Numbered from the stretch's first letter, positions 39,255 through 51,530 are shown. The stretch: 64,000 nucleotides of DNA from Talpa occidentalis (GCF_014898055.3 NW_023602073.1:20507784-20571783), one strand, 5' to 3'. Translations and numbers: made by a program. The notes: generated by a model from the sequence alone, not told the origin.

Positions 39255-39370
39255 GGCCTCTCTTGGTGGCACAGTGGTTGAGCGCTGGGTTGCGAGGCTG
39301 CCCGCAGCCTCAGCAGTCCCAGTTCGATCCCTGGCCACCGGCAAGGGTCCCACAAAAAAAAAAAAAAAAA
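39255..39370 (+). mobile_element. Head-only SINE with perfect 20-bp target duplication
   Basis: The tRNA-like head is followed directly by GGCAAGGGTCCCAC and poly(A), without the body. The 20 bases at 39235-39254 are repeated exactly at 39371-39390. The perfect duplication shows that this is a complete retroposed unit. Confidence 0.93.
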
Positions 39371-40066
39371 ATCAAAGATCAGAAAAAGGGTTGTATATTA
39401 TAGAAAACTTAAAAAATATTCTTAAAGTATAAATTCTTATTAATTGAACTATGGATCATTGAGTTTGGATTCTATAGAAAACTTTTTATTACAGTTCATA
39501 TAATACTTTATATTTAAATATTTATGAATATTACTTTATAATACTTTATAAATGTTTCTTAGTTACCTATACATTTACTTATACATTAATTTTCCAAAGG
39601 AAATGGAAAAGTACATTTCCTGGATATTTTTTTAAGAAAATAGCTAATACACTCATGAAAATATCATTTACTCTAATTTTTAGTTAAATAAAATTTGAAA
39701 CAACTATGAAATATCAATTTGTACCCAACACATTAGCTAAGAATTAAAAAAATACTCAGTTATTAGGATGAAAGACATCTATTGGTAACATACAGCTGAG
39801 GAGTTTTGACCCTAGACAATGTTATAAACAAATGTTGCATCAGTAGAATTATTGATATCAAAAAATAATTTATATGATGCTTATTTCATTAAATAGACAC
39901 AGAATAAAATTAAAGCATGCAAGCGATATGTTCCTTCTTTTGTTCGATTTTCTGGAATATGGAAAATTATTTACCAGACTCTAAAACAGTCTGCAACTTT
40001 AGCTATTTAACACTATTAGATAACATCTCAGTTAAGCTGATAATTAATGTTAAGAAAACCATGTTC

Positions 40067-40378
40067 GGGCCTCCCCGGTGGTGCAGCGGTTGAGCGCTGG
40101 GTTGCGAACCTGCCAGCGGCCTCTGCGGCACCGGTTCGATCCCCGGCTGCTCCCCGGCCACCGGAGGAGGGTCCCACATGGCGCGCAGACCTCTCCTGCT
40201 GCCCGCTGCTCCCCTCAGCAGTGTACTTCGGTCCTTCTGCCTGCTCTGCTCCCCGCTCTGGCTCTGGTGAATTCTCTCACCCTCCCGTGCTTCTGGCTGT
40301 ACCCAGTGCTTGTATAAACAAAACAAACAAACAAACCAATAAGCAAATAAATAAACATGCCTCTATAAAAAAAAAAAA
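40067..40378 (+). mobile_element. tRNA-derived SINE, full form, young
   Basis: Complete copy of the long form with an 11-bp extension after the B box (CTGCTCCCCGG). The 15-bp duplication AAGAAAACCATGTTC occurs at 40052-40066 and 40379-40393 without mismatch. Confidence 0.93.
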
Positions 40379-40725
40379 AAGAAAACCATGTTCATTTAAA
40401 ATTAGTACAGTAGCAAAATCTATTGACAAATCCTAAAAATATTTTCATGATAATATTTTAGGTGTTCTTGAAAGTTACCTCTATGAAGTGTTTTTTCTAA
40501 AATGGGACCTGGTCACATTTTGATGACATAGAAGGAAGAGATATTATGTACATTTTATGTTCTCAAGATATGTAAATCCACAAATGCAGAGAATAAAGAG
40601 TATAAGGAAATGACATGTGTAATAACAGTAATTATTCATTCATGGTGAGTGAATGATTGTGTTTATTGCAAGTTATAGGTTTGTATAGATTATCATGACC
40701 TGAGATACATAAGAAAATGATCCTC

Positions 40726-40858
40726 GGGCCTCCCCTGGCATCCCCTGGTGGCGCAGCGGTTGAGCGCTGGGCTGCGAGGCTGCCCCAGCCTCTGCAGCGC
40801 CGGTTCATTGCCTGGCCACCGGCAAGGGTCTCACCAAAAAAAAAAAAAAAAAAAAAAA
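40726..40858 (+). mobile_element. Head-only SINE
   Basis: Starts GGGCCTCCCCTGGC, contains a short internal duplication (CATCCCCTGG), and passes to poly(A) after GGCAAGGGTCTCACC. Flanked by AGAAA(AT)GATCCTC on both sides. Confidence 0.9.
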
Positions 40859-41511
40859 GAAAGATCCTCTTCTTTTAGTTTTCCATCCTGAAATTCATGA
40901 TTTACTTAGAAGCAGAGCTGGTGGATTCTTCTAACTTCTGTAGTGAACTATGTAATTTTCTTGGGGAATTATTTATGTCTGTGATATATGGAGAGGACTT
41001 GGCGTAGATGAGACAGTCCCTTGCATATGCAGTAAACTTATTCAAAAATTGGGTCATCCCTGTTGTTTTGTGGGCACACATGTGTGTATGTGTATGTCTA
41101 GGTGTGGTCCCCTGGAATCTTAAAATACTGTCAAATTAATCCTAGTGATTTCATATCTAAGCCACACTAAAGAGACGTTGAAGATGGCACCTGATATTTC
41201 TAGAGTTTATAATGACACGCCTACTGATCAAGGCAGATGAGGTGTATGGGACCTCTAGAAATCCCGTTTCTAAGTGTCTGAGAGAATGTTGCTTGATTTT
41301 TGTTTTGAAAAACAAAAAAGTCTGCAGTCCACATGCATGGAAGTATTGCATTACTTATCCAAAAGTATTCTGATTGGACCTCCCAATAATTTAAATCAAC
41401 TATTGCCAATAATTAGTACAGTGACCGTATTGTGACATTAAATTCATTTTTTGTTCCATCTTTAAATCATTACATATATTTTTCCTTTCTTAAATACAAA
41501 TACATGAACAC

Positions 41512-41782
41512 GGGGTCTCGCCTGTTGGCGCAGTGGTTGAGCGCTTGGCTGCGAAGCAGCCCGCAGCCTCTGCAGCACCGGTTTGATCCCCGGCCCCCAG
41601 GGAGGGCCCCACATGGCGTGCAGACCTCTCCTGCCGCCCGCTGCTCCCCTCAGCAGTGTATTTCCGTCCATCTGTCTGTTGTTAAACGCTCTGGCTCTGG
41701 TGAATTCTCTCACCCTCCTGCACTTCTGACTGTACCCAGTGCTTTTCTAAATAAATAAATCAATCAAAAACTTAAAAAAAAA
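41512..41782 (+). mobile_element. tRNA-derived SINE, full form
   Basis: Complete copy; flanks share ACAAATA(C/G)ATGAACAC. Confidence 0.9.
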
Positions 41783-43689
41783 ACAACAAATAGATGAACA
41801 CACACACATGCCCATATGTGTAATGCATTTCAACCCAATTATATGGGTTTGTAAAAGTAACTTTTTCACATTTTGAATTATGAGACTCTAAGACTTGTTT
41901 TATATACAGTTGTATTATTGTCTGTGAAACCAAGTACAGATACAGGAAAAAATTACTTTGGGTTTTTTTTTGTCTTTTTTTTACTGACTGATCAAGTTAA
42001 CTAAGAAAAAATGATAGGTTCTTTTTTTACTTTAATGAAATTCCTATTTTAAGTGTCGAGCAGGATTTCACATGGATTTATGTCTTTAATTATATTATTT
42101 CAGTGTCTACAAGTTATTTACCTTACTGTAAAATGGGCTTTCAAGATCTAAGATCTCTACCACTGTTTAGGAACTAAACATTAACATTTCTGTACTTGAA
42201 TTTTTAGATTTAGGTGGATAAAATATTTAAAAACAACAAAAGTCTTTGATAACTGTGTTATGGTATAGTTAATGCTTTTTACAAGCTATATTTTTTAGAA
42301 ACAATAAGAAGGCCTGATGACTGGTTATGATGAGAAGTATGATCTCTGATTATGCTCTTTCAATCTATCAATGATTTCTTTTCATTCTTAATTTTAAGTT
42401 TTTCTACCAAAGTTCAACAATTGTTCTGTGATTGCTGATGTGAAAAACATCTCCTATGTCTTATGAGTCATAGAACAAACACAAAGAAGATCATACAGTA
42501 CCATACCATCATACACTCATGCTACATTATATCTATGCTGGTTATCTAAAGAAAGGCATTGCTAGGGAGGTCGAATTGCACTCCGCAAAATGATCTGGAA
42601 TGGAAAGAGTTTACAACATTCTCTAACAGATTCTTAATTCCCACTTAAATAATCTAGATCATATACAGTATTTCATCATCTACAAGCTAAGTGGCAGTGA
42701 CTGGTTCTCTCACCCACTCAATACCAGTAATTTACAGCTTTCACTTTAGTGTGTAATCTAGCTTTTTAGAACCTAAGGAAACTCACCTGAGCATATTCAA
42801 GAACTTCTGTCCTCAACAGGAGAAGTTGTCAGTGTGAGCTGCTGACCTCTGAATTCAGTAACTTTCAGAAAAATGTGGACTGTGGTGAAAAAATAAGTCC
42901 ATTTCAACCTTCTTTTTGGCCACTGGAGGTTACACTATGTAATCCGTTTGGCACAAGTGTAGTGTCTTGTTGCTGTGGATATTTGTTCTCTGTAAAATAC
43001 CCTGGGACCCAATTATTCGAAAACATTTTCATTTGTGTGTTGGATTCTGAAAATCCAACAAAAAGATTTAATTCCATTCATTGAATTAACAGGTCATTCA
43101 TTTTACCAATAACTAGCTAATATTACAATGTCTAATAGACATGCCCATAATCTGAAAAATGTCAATTATCAATGATGACTACCAATGATGCAGCAAAATA
43201 ACCCCATCTTTACTGAAGTCCCAATGTAATTTAACTTTGAGTGAGGTAGTAATCAATAGCTCTTTTTAAGAAAACTGAATGTCAATCTATGTTTTGTCTA
43301 GTAATTATTGACAACAAATGCATTGTTTCAAGTTTAAATTCAAATTAGAAGAGGTGACACTGTGCATTCCTTTGTCACAAAACTTGTCTTACACCAGGCA
43401 GGCTTTCATTTCAGGAATGTGTGTTTTCCAAACCTATAAAAGCCATGAAATAAAATTGAGATTGATTCCAAGTAAACTGTCACTTTGAAACAAACTTGTA
43501 GCTAATTATCAATGCATACCACACTTGTAAACTAAGAATGGCATACAAGGGTTTAAATTACTCATTTAGCACATGTAGCTATATGAATTTGAAGAATACA
43601 TCGTCTCCATTAATTCATGAGAAAAGATCTATAGGTCTGTGAAGACATGGAACAACAAAGAAATATGTCTTTGAAAAATCAGAATTTAG

Positions 43690-44535
43690 GTATAGCTTGA
43701 AGTTTGGAAGTATGATACTTCCCATCTCCTTTGTTTTTATCAGTAGGGCTTAGGCTCATGGTTTTTTGTGGTTCCATATGAATTTCATCCATATTTGTTT
43801 ATTTCTTTGAAGAATGTCATTGAGATTTTTATTGGAATAGCATTGAATCTGTAGATTGCTTTTGGTAGGATGGTCATTTTAATAATGTTAATTGTTCCAA
43901 TCCATGAGCATGGGATGTCTTTCCATTTCTTTGTGTCTTCTTCAATTTCTTTTAACAGTGTTTTATAATTTTCTTAACATAGGTCTTTCACCTCTTTTGT
44001 TAGGTTTATTCCAAGTATTTGATTTTTTTTTGGTTTCAATTATACAAGGGATGGTTTTCTTGATTTCTTCTTCTTCACATTGATTGTGTATAGGAAGGCT
44101 ACTGATTTTTGTGTGTTAATTTTATATTCTGCTATTTTACTGAACTGGCTCATTATTTTGAATAGTTTTTCTGTGGAGTTTTTAGGGTTCTCTATGTATA
44201 TTATCATATCATTAGTTAAGCCCAGTGAAATAAGCCAGAAGGAAAAGAAAAATATCTGATGGTTTCACTTATAACAGGAATATAGGGGAACCAAATAAGC
44301 CATCAGTGTAAAACAAAATAACAACAGTACAAAACACAAAAAAGCAAAAGCAGACATACTGCAGGGGAGGAGGAGGGAGAGGGATGAAAGGGAGGACCAC
44401 AGGGAACTGTGGTGATGGTTGGTGCACAGGTGCCTTGGGGAAGGAAATTCTATGGGGACTAAATCTGAGGGTGTGAGGGGAAGCAAATATTGTTTAAAAA
44501 ATAATAAAAAAATACATTTTCAAGTAAAAATAAAT
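43690..44535 (+). mobile_element. Older L1 with inverted 5' segment
   Basis: Positions 44215-44535 are a plus-strand L1 3' end of an older subfamily, with 3'UTR phrase GGGGAAGGAAATTCTATGGG and tail. Positions 43690-44214 are ORF2 sequence in the opposite orientation. The two pieces are not adjacent in the L1 map, so this is inversion plus internal deletion, as in twin priming. Confidence 0.85.
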
Positions 44536-44606
44536 AAATAACCCCCCAAAATGAACAAAAAACAAAACAAAACAAAAACCAAAACAAAACAAAAATCAGA
44601 ATTTAG

Positions 44607-44840
44607 GGCCTCCCTGGTGGCGCAGGCGGTTGAGCGCCACACTGTGAAGCTGTCTGCAGCATGCGTTCAATCCTGGCGCTTGGCCAGCAGACCTCTCCTG
44701 TCTAGCCCACTGCTCCCCTCAGCAGTGTATTTCATCAGTCTTCCTGTTCTGTTCCCCGTTCTGTCTCTGGTGAATCCTCTCACCCTCCCACACATCTGGC
44801 CTGTACCCTGGTTCTTGTATAAATAGATAAATCTTTGGAA
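44607..44840 (+). mobile_element. tRNA-derived SINE, full form with shortened head
   Basis: The variant ends 'CATCTGGCCTGTACCCTGG'. AAAAATCAGAATTTA occurs on both sides (from 44591 and near 44842), a target duplication. It lies just upstream of the young L1. Confidence 0.92.
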
Positions 44841-44929
44841 AAAAAATCAGAATTTAAAAATGTAAATTGTTTATGAGTCATTGAGTTCATGAAGTGGGAC
44901 AAACAGATTAAGAATGAAGAAAAGTGGGG

Positions 44930-46302
44930 AGGGGCGGAGCAACATGGCGGCGAGGAGACGCTGCGAGTAAGATCTCCCATTAAAAAAAAGTTAATAGGGA
45001 GGAAAAGCGGCAGGTCCCAGTGAGAACTGTGACACGGAAGATAAACGGACGACACCAGCAAACTGCCCGAAGAAGAAAGTTGCCATAAAAGAGGACCAGA
45101 AGGCAGGGAAGCGCAGAACCCTGCTCCCCTCCCCCGCCCACAGAGGCGGCACTCTCCGACCCGCAGAGAGGAGGAAAACGACAAACTAAAACGGCCAACA
45201 AGAACAAAGGACGCAGCAAGCGGGACTGTGAGTGGAAAGGAACTATTGCAGCCACCACACCCTGTGAACGGGAGCTGTGGAGAACCCCGCAGGATCCGCC
45301 GCGGAGGTGAGCTCCGGGCGCCATTGCAGAGAGCCCCGCCCAGGAGGAGCCCAGCCCCAGCACACAGCCCCGGCCGCCGGTAAGCCTGCGCGGAAGCGGC
45401 GCGCCGGAAAAACAGACGCGGAGCGGGATTGCGCGGGAAAGCGGCGCGGATTGCGCGGATCGGATCGCAGCTGCCCAGGTCCCCGCGCCTGCGACCTAGG
45501 CTTGCCGGGAGACGACCTAGGCTTGCGGGGAGACGCGCGGAGGCCCTCCCGGAGTGAGCAGGAACCAGGCGCCCAGGCAGGGGAGCGGGATTCAAAAGGC
45601 GCCATTCCCGCGCCACTGATCTGGGCTACAGCCCGCGTCCTGGAACTGAGGGCTTTGGAACTGAGACCCGGGGCACGAAATTAGGGGCGTGGGTTCCCCA
45701 CGACGGTGGGGCACAAGGCAGACACAGCACCCCAAAGCCGTTGAGGTGTACCCTACCATCCCCGCTCTGCTCCCTGTCCCACGGGGTGGAAAATCAGCTC
45801 CCCAAGGGCTCTAGGAGAGATCTCTGGCGCCACCTAGCGACTTGAAGCCAGCACAGGCTCCTGAAGGAGATAGTGGCCAGCTGGGGAGTTAGCCCACGCC
45901 TGGCCCCTTCCGACCAGTAGTCTGAGCCCACAGGGGGAGCGAGCACCCACAGCCGGGGCAGACCAGGCACGCAGAAGAGTGTGCCTGAGACCGTACGCGC
46001 AGGGAGTGTGTCCCACATCACCATTTTAGAACAGGGACATTTCTTCAGTAAAGACTACCTGCAGAAGGCTTCCTCAGGAGCCAGAGGTGAGCGGGGGAAG
46101 TTCGCCCACGCCAGACCCCCTCTGGCCTGCAGTCCAAGCCCAGAGGGGGAGCAGGAACCCACCGCCGGGGCAGACCAGGCGCACAGGGGAGTGTGTCCCC
46201 ACATCGACATTTTAGGACAGGGACCTTTCTCCAATAAAGACTGCTTGAAACTGACAGATGACTCCTGGAGGAACCAGAGGGGAGCAGAGAAGCTCACCCA
46301 AG
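44930..46302 (+). promoter_or_regulatory. L1 5'UTR / internal promoter region, GC-rich, with monomer units
   Basis: This GC-rich leader precedes ORF1. Its start is shared with the L1s at 3428 and 29853 (ACATGGCGGCGAGGA; the GGCGGC context resembles a YY1 site). The second half holds about 2.5 degenerate tandem units of about 186-190 bp, with 'AGTAAAGACT'-type landmarks at 46047 and 46233. It presumably contains the RNA polymerase II promoter; this is inferred from the L1 family, not shown. Confidence 0.75.
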
Positions 46303-47327
46303 ATGCCGGCCAGTCCCAACTACACAGTGTCCCAACGCATACGGCAAATTAGAAAACAGACAGTAGGGAGGAGAAGAACCACACGCAACCTAGCAACTCT
46401 CCAGAGAAAAAGCACACCACAAAAAGAAAACCAGCCCCCAGATTGCAACGACAGTAACTTGGAAGAACTTCTGAGCCTTCCAGAAAGAGAATTTAAAATT
46501 GCCGTGATTAAAAAACTGACAGAAGTCATAAAGGAAAACAATGATAAGGGAAAAATAATCAACGATCAGAAGAATGAAATTGAGTCCCTAAAGAGGGAAG
46601 TAAAAGAAATGCAGGAGATCAAAGAATTAGTGGAAGAACTAAAGAATTCTGGGAAAAGCAATGAAAGCAGAATTGATGAAATGGAAGAACGAATAAGTGC
46701 TCTTGAAGACACAGAAATAAAAAGAACCAAAACAGAAAAGGAAAGAGAAGTACGAAGGAAAAAGAATGAAGAAAGACTTCGGGAACTATCTGACTCCATG
46801 AGGAAAGGAAATATAAGAGTTATAGGAATACCAGAAGGAGAGGAGAGAGAAGTAGGAACAGAGAAAATATTCAAAGAGATAATTGAAGAGAACTTCCCAA
46901 ATGTGAAGAAGGAGCTGAAAATTGATATACAAGAAGCAAGAAGAACACCAAACTTCCACGACGAAAGAAAAATACAGCAAGACACATAATAGTAAAGCTC
47001 CCAAGAATCCAGGACAAGGAAAAAATAATGAAGCTGGCAAGAGGGAAGAAACAGATAACATTCAAAGGAAAGCCAATCAGGCTGACATCAGACTTCTCCG
47101 AAGAAACACTACGGGCAAGGAGAGAGTGGAGGGACATAGTCAACAGACTCCAAGAAAACAGATGCCAACCAAGAATACTCTATCCCGCAAAGCTCTCCTT
47201 CCTCTTTGAAGAAAGAATATGGACCTTCCCAGACAAACAGAAACTCCGGAATTTCATTGCAACTAAACCCCCACTCCAAAAAATACTACAAGGAGTCCTA
47301 AAGCCAGAACCTCAGAGGGACGAATAA
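46303..47327 (+). pseudogene. L1 ORF1 (RNA-binding chaperone), one-base frameshift
   Basis: ORF1p is the trimeric RNA-binding protein that coats L1 RNA. The first 228 codons are open from ATG 46303: a basic N-terminus, a coiled coil (residues about 60-150, rich in E, K and L heptads such as IESLKREVKEMQEIKELVEE), then the start of the RRM (NIRVIGIPEGEE). One G is missing near 46971 (GAAAGAAAAAT against GAAAGGAAAAAT in the copies at 5334 and 31848). The RRM end and C-terminal domain (IMKLARGKKQITFKG...) therefore continue in another frame to the stop at 47325-47327. Without the indel the protein would be about 341 aa, normal for the family. Because the defect is one base, an assembly error is possible. 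Confidence 0.88.
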
Positions 47328-47402
47328 CAATGAAAGAAGGCCAAAAAAAAAAAAAAGTTATTAAAAGAATAAATAAATAAAATCAAAGGAAAGACAAACA
47401 CA

Positions 47403-50400
47403 ATGGCAAATACAGATGTTAACATATCAATATTAACTCTAAATGTAAATGGACTAAACTCTTCAATAAAAAGACACAGAGTTGCAGCCTGGATTAAGAA
47501 ACAAAACCCAACCTTTTGCTGTCTCCAGGAAACACATTTAGCTACAAAAGATAAAAATAGGCTCAAAGTTAAAGGATGGAAAACAATCCTACAAGCAAAT
47601 GGACCAAAAAAGAAAGCAGGAACAGCTATACTTATATCAGATAAAACAGATTTCAAACTCAAAAAGATAAAAAGAGACCCCAATGGTCACTACATTATGA
47701 TCAAGGGGACAATACTTCAAGAAGAAATAACACTCATTAACATATACTCACCAAACGAAGGAGCACCAAAATATATCAGACAACTGTTGTCCTCTCTGAA
47801 AACAGACATCAGAGAAAACACATACGTAGTGGGAGACTTCAACACACCACTATCAACAATGGATAGATCAACAAGACAAAAAATAAGTAAAGAAACCAAA
47901 GCTCTAAATAAGGACCTAGAGCAATTGGGCTTAACAGACATCTATAGAACACTAAACCCCAAAAAAACGGAGTACACATTTTTCTCAAGCGCACACGGAT
48001 CATTCTCCAGGATCGATCACATACTGGGGCACAAGACAAACATCAACAGATACACCAAGATTGAAATCATATCAACCATCTTTTCTGACCATGAAGGCAT
48101 CAAACTAGAAATAAACCATAAAAAGAAGGCAAGGAACTTTCCTACCTCATGGAGATTAAAAACCACACTACTGGAAGACCACTGGACTAATGAGGAGATC
48201 AAAGAAGAAATTAAAAAATTTTTTGAATTGAACGACAAGGAGGACACCAATATCCTAAATGTATGGGATGCAGCAAAAGCAGTAATAAGAGGAAAATATA
48301 TAGCAATAGAAGCTCACATCAAGAAACAAGAAAGAACTCAAAGAAACAACCTAATCTCGAAGCTCAAAGATCTAGAAAAAGAACAACAAAAAAACCCCAA
48401 AACCAGTAGAAGAAAAGAAATAATAAAAACCAAAGCAGAAATAAATGAAATTGAAACTAAAAAAACAATCCAAAAGATCAATGAAACCAAGAGCTGGTTC
48501 TTTGAAAAAATCAATAAAATAGACAAACCCCTAGCCAGGCTCACAAAGGAAAAAAGGGAGAAAGCACAAATAAACAGGATCATCAATGAAAGAGGAGAAA
48601 TCACAACGGACACAGCAGAAATCAAAAGAATAATCAGTAACTACTATGAACAGTTATATGGAAACAAGTTTAACAATCTAGAGGAGATGGACAAATTCCT
48701 ACAACTCTACAATCACCCAAAGCTAGATAAAGAAGAAATAGAACACCTAAACAGACCAATTACAATTAGCGAAATTGAAATGGTAATCAAAAACCTCCCC
48801 AAAAACAAAAGCCCAGGACCTGATGGATTTACAAATGAATTCTACCAAACATTCAGAGACGAATTAGTGCCTATCCTTCACAAACTCTTCCAAAAAATTG
48901 AGAAGGAAGGGACAATACCAAACACGTTCTATGAAGCCAACATTACACTAATACCAAAACCGAACAAGGACAACACAAAAAAGGAAAACTACAGGCCAAT
49001 CTCCCTAATGAACACTGATGCAAAAATCCTCAATAAAATTTTAGCCATCAGAATCCAACAATGTATCCATAAGATAATTCACCACGACCAAGTAGGATTC
49101 ATTCCAGGGGCACAAGGATGGTTTAACATCCGAAAATCAATCAACGTTATCCAACACATCAACAAAAAGAAATATAAAAACCATATGATAATATCAATAG
49201 ATGCTGAGAAAGCTTTCGACAAAGTGCAACACCCATTCATGATAAAAGCCCTTGAAATTCTTGGGATACAAGGAACATACCTCAACATCATAAAGGCCAT
49301 CTATGACAAGCCAACAGCCAGTATCATTCTCAATGGTGAAAAGCTGAAAGCAATTCCATTAAGATCTGGAACAAGACAAGGATGTCCACTCTCACCACTG
49401 CTTTTCAATATAATACTGGAAGTCCTAGCCAGGGCAATAAGACAAGAGAAAGACATCCAAGGAATCCAAATAGGAAAAGAAGAAGTCAAACTATCACTAT
49501 TTGCAGACGATATGATATTATACATAGAGAACCCCAAAAACTCCACAGAAAAGCTAATTCAACTCATCAATCAGTTCAGTAAAGTGGCAGGATACAAAAT
49601 CAACACGCAAAAGTCAGTAGCCTTCCTATACACAAACAATAAATCTGAAGAAGAAGAAATCAAAAAAACCATCCCTTTTGTTATTGAAACAAAAAAAATC
49701 AAATATTTGGGAATAAATCTAACAAAAGAGGTAAAGGACCTATACAAAGAAAACTATAAAACACTGTTAAAAGAAATAGAAGAAGACACAAAGAAATGGA
49801 GAGACATCCCCTGCTCATGGATTGGAAGAATAAACATTATTAAAATGGCCATCCTTCCAAAAGCAATATACAGATTCAATGCTATTCCAATCAAAATTTC
49901 AATGTCATTCTTCAAAGAAATAGAACAATTATTGATGAAATTCATATGGAATCACAAAAAACCCCGAATAGCCAAAGCTCTCCTGAAAAAAAAAGAAGGG
50001 AATGGAGGCATTACACTCCCAGACTTCAAACTATACTACAAAGCCATAATCATCAAAACTGCATGGTATTGGAACAAGAACAGACATACAGACCAATGGA
50101 ATCGAATAGAAAATCCAGAAATAAACCCACAGATTTATGGTCAACTAATCTTTGACAAAGGAGCAAAGACTATGCATTGGAGCAAAGAAAGTTTGTTCAA
50201 TAAATGGTGCTGGGAAAACTGGGTCGCTACATGCAAAAGAATGAAGCTTGACCACTACCTCACACCATACACAAAAATCAACTCAAAATGGATTAAAGAA
50301 CTAGACATAAGACCTGAAACCATAAAATATATAGAAGGAAATATAGGCGAAACACTACGTGATTTGCACATCAAAGACATCTTTACAGACACATCACCCA

Positions 50401-51230
50401 AAGCAGTGATAGTGAAGGCAAAGATAAACAGCTGGGACTACATCAAATTAAAGAGCTTCTGCACAGCAAAAGAGACAATAACAAAAACAAAGAGAAACCC
50501 CACCAACTGGGAGAACATTTTTGCACCCAACACTAATGATAAAGGACTGATCACAAAAATCTGCAAAGAGCTGATGAGACTCAACAACAACAAAGAAAAT
50601 AATCCAGTCAAAAAATGGGCAGAAGAGCTAAAAAGAAACTTCTCTGAAGAGGAAATGCAAATGGCCAACAGGCATATGAAAAAATGTTCAACATCACTTG
50701 TCATCAGGGAAATGCAAATCAAAACTACCATGAGATACCATCTTACACCAGTGAGAATGGCACATATTAAAAAAACTAGCAACAACAAATGTTGGCGAGG
50801 GTGTGGAGAAAAAGGAACTCTTCTGCACTGTTGGTGGGAGTGCAAACTGGTCCAACCACTGTGGAAAGCTGTGTGGAGATTTCTGGACCTACTAAACATA
50901 GAGCTTCCATATGATCCAGCAATTCCACTCCTAGGTATTTACCCAAAGGACACAGAAACATCAATTCCAAAGAACACCTGCACCCCTATGTTTATAGCAG
51001 CACTGTTTACAATAGCTAAGCTTTGGAAACAACCCAAATGCCCAAAAATAGATGACTGGATCAAGAAGATGTGGTACATATATACCATGGAATATTACTC
51101 AGCATTCAAAAAAGATAAACACATGCAATTTGCAGCAACATGGATGGCGCTGGAAGGGATCATGCTCAGCGAAATAAGCCAAAAAGAAAAAGAAAAATAC
51201 CGGATGGTCTCACTCATAGCAGGAATCTAG
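47403..51230 (+). CDS. L1 ORF2: endonuclease-reverse transcriptase, 1275 aa, intact
   Basis: ORF2p nicks target DNA and reverse-transcribes L1 and SINE RNA. Its length (1275 aa) equals that of active mammalian L1s. The N-terminal APE-type endonuclease has N14 ([11 protein letters not shown]), E43 (CCLQETHL), the VVGDFN motif (about residue 143) and SDHEGI (about residue 230). The reverse transcriptase has FADD at residues 700-703 (codons from 49500), preceded by the [14 protein letters not shown] motif. The C-terminal cysteine motif C-x3-C-x7-H-x4-C is present ([18 protein letters not shown]). No stop or frameshift occurs. The start ATG follows an A-rich spacer, and translation probably depends on reinitiation after ORF1, as in other mammalian L1s. 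Confidence 0.97.
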   Translation: MANTDVNISILTLNVNGLNSSIKRHRVAAWIKKQNPTFCCLQETHLATKDKNRLKVKGWKTILQANGPKKKAGTAILISDKTDFKLKKIKRDPNGHYIMIKGTILQEEITLINIYSPNEGAPKYIRQLLSSLKTDIRENTYVVGDFNTPLSTMDRSTRQKISKETKALNKDLEQLGLTDIYRTLNPKKTEYTFFSSAHGSFSRIDHILGHKTNINRYTKIEIISTIFSDHEGIKLEINHKKKARNFPTSWRLKTTLLEDHWTNEEIKEEIKKFFELNDKEDTNILNVWDAAKAVIRGKYIAIEAHIKKQERTQRNNLISKLKDLEKEQQKNPKTSRRKEIIKTKAEINEIETKKTIQKINETKSWFFEKINKIDKPLARLTKEKREKAQINRIINERGEITTDTAEIKRIISNYYEQLYGNKFNNLEEMDKFLQLYNHPKLDKEEIEHLNRPITISEIEMVIKNLPKNKSPGPDGFTNEFYQTFRDELVPILHKLFQKIEKEGTIPNTFYEANITLIPKPNKDNTKKENYRPISLMNTDAKILNKILAIRIQQCIHKIIHHDQVGFIPGAQGWFNIRKSINVIQHINKKKYKNHMIISIDAEKAFDKVQHPFMIKALEILGIQGTYLNIIKAIYDKPTASIILNGEKLKAIPLRSGTRQGCPLSPLLFNIILEVLARAIRQEKDIQGIQIGKEEVKLSLFADDMILYIENPKNSTEKLIQLINQFSKVAGYKINTQKSVAFLYTNNKSEEEEIKKTIPFVIETKKIKYLGINLTKEVKDLYKENYKTLLKEIEEDTKKWRDIPCSWIGRINIIKMAILPKAIYRFNAIPIKISMSFFKEIEQLLMKFIWNHKKPRIAKALLKKKEGNGGITLPDFKLYYKAIIIKTAWYWNKNRHTDQWNRIENPEINPQIYGQLIFDKGAKTMHWSKESLFNKWCWENWVATCKRMKLDHYLTPYTKINSKWIKELDIRPETIKYIEGNIGETLRDLHIKDIFTDTSPKAVIVKAKINSWDYIKLKSFCTAKETITKTKRNPTNWENIFAPNTNDKGLITKICKELMRLNNNKENNPVKKWAEELKRNFSEEEMQMANRHMKKCSTSLVIREMQIKTTMRYHLTPVRMAHIKKTSNNKCWRGCGEKGTLLHCWWECKLVQPLWKAVWRFLDLLNIELPYDPAIPLLGIYPKDTETSIPKNTCTPMFIAALFTIAKLWKQPKCPKIDDWIKKMWYIYTMEYYSAFKKDKHMQFAATWMALEGIMLSEISQKEKEKYRMVSLIAGI

Positions 51231-51430
51231 AAAACTTAAATAAGGGACCAGGAAAACGAATAACTATAAGAAAGTGAAAATCAAAATCAACAAAAAACTA
51301 TGAACCAGAGACACTTTTAGGGGGGTGGGGGCGGGAGGGGAGGGATTGGGGTCAGAATGGGGGGGCTGCAATTGTATGGGGAATATAACAATAAAATTTA
51401 TTATTAAAAAAAAAAAAAAAAAAAAAAAAA

Positions 51431-51530
51431 NNNNNNNNNNNNNNNNNNNNNNNNNNNNNNNNNNNNNNNNNNNNNNNNNNNNNNNNNNNNNNNNNNNNNN
51501 NNNNNNNNNNNNNNNNNNNNNNNNNNNNNN
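51431..51530. other. Assembly gap (100 N)
   Basis: Exactly 100 N, starting in the poly(A) tail of the L1 at 44930. Confidence 0.99.

Larger units (their letters stand above)
38983..43689. repeat. Inverted OR unit: receptor upstream region
   Basis: Apart from the SINEs listed, it holds 5'-flanking sequence of the intact receptor. A splice acceptor for a 5'UTR exon lies at 39009-39015 on the minus strand. Positions 42330-43090 are the reverse of the far-upstream block (190-1230). No other gene is visible. Confidence 0.65.
44930..51430 (+). mobile_element. Full-length young L1 with intact ORF2
   Basis: A complete autonomous non-LTR retrotransposon: 5'UTR (44930-46302) beginning GGGGAGGGGCGGAGCAACAT, ORF1 (46303-47327, one base missing), a 75-nt spacer, ORF2 (47403-51230), a 3'UTR with a G-rich tract (51318-51365), and poly(A). 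The tail runs into a 100-N gap, so the 3' target-site duplication cannot be checked. Except for the ORF1 indel it has everything needed for retrotransposition and could be a recent insert. Confidence 0.96.

Noticed and set aside
44780..45616. 278-codon antisense frame in the L1 5'UTR as an ORF0-like gene
   Set aside because: GC-rich antisense frames are open by chance. The frame runs through unrelated flanking sequence and SINE, and it is not preserved in the other L1 copies, although a start reading MAREW recurs in the copy at 30464.
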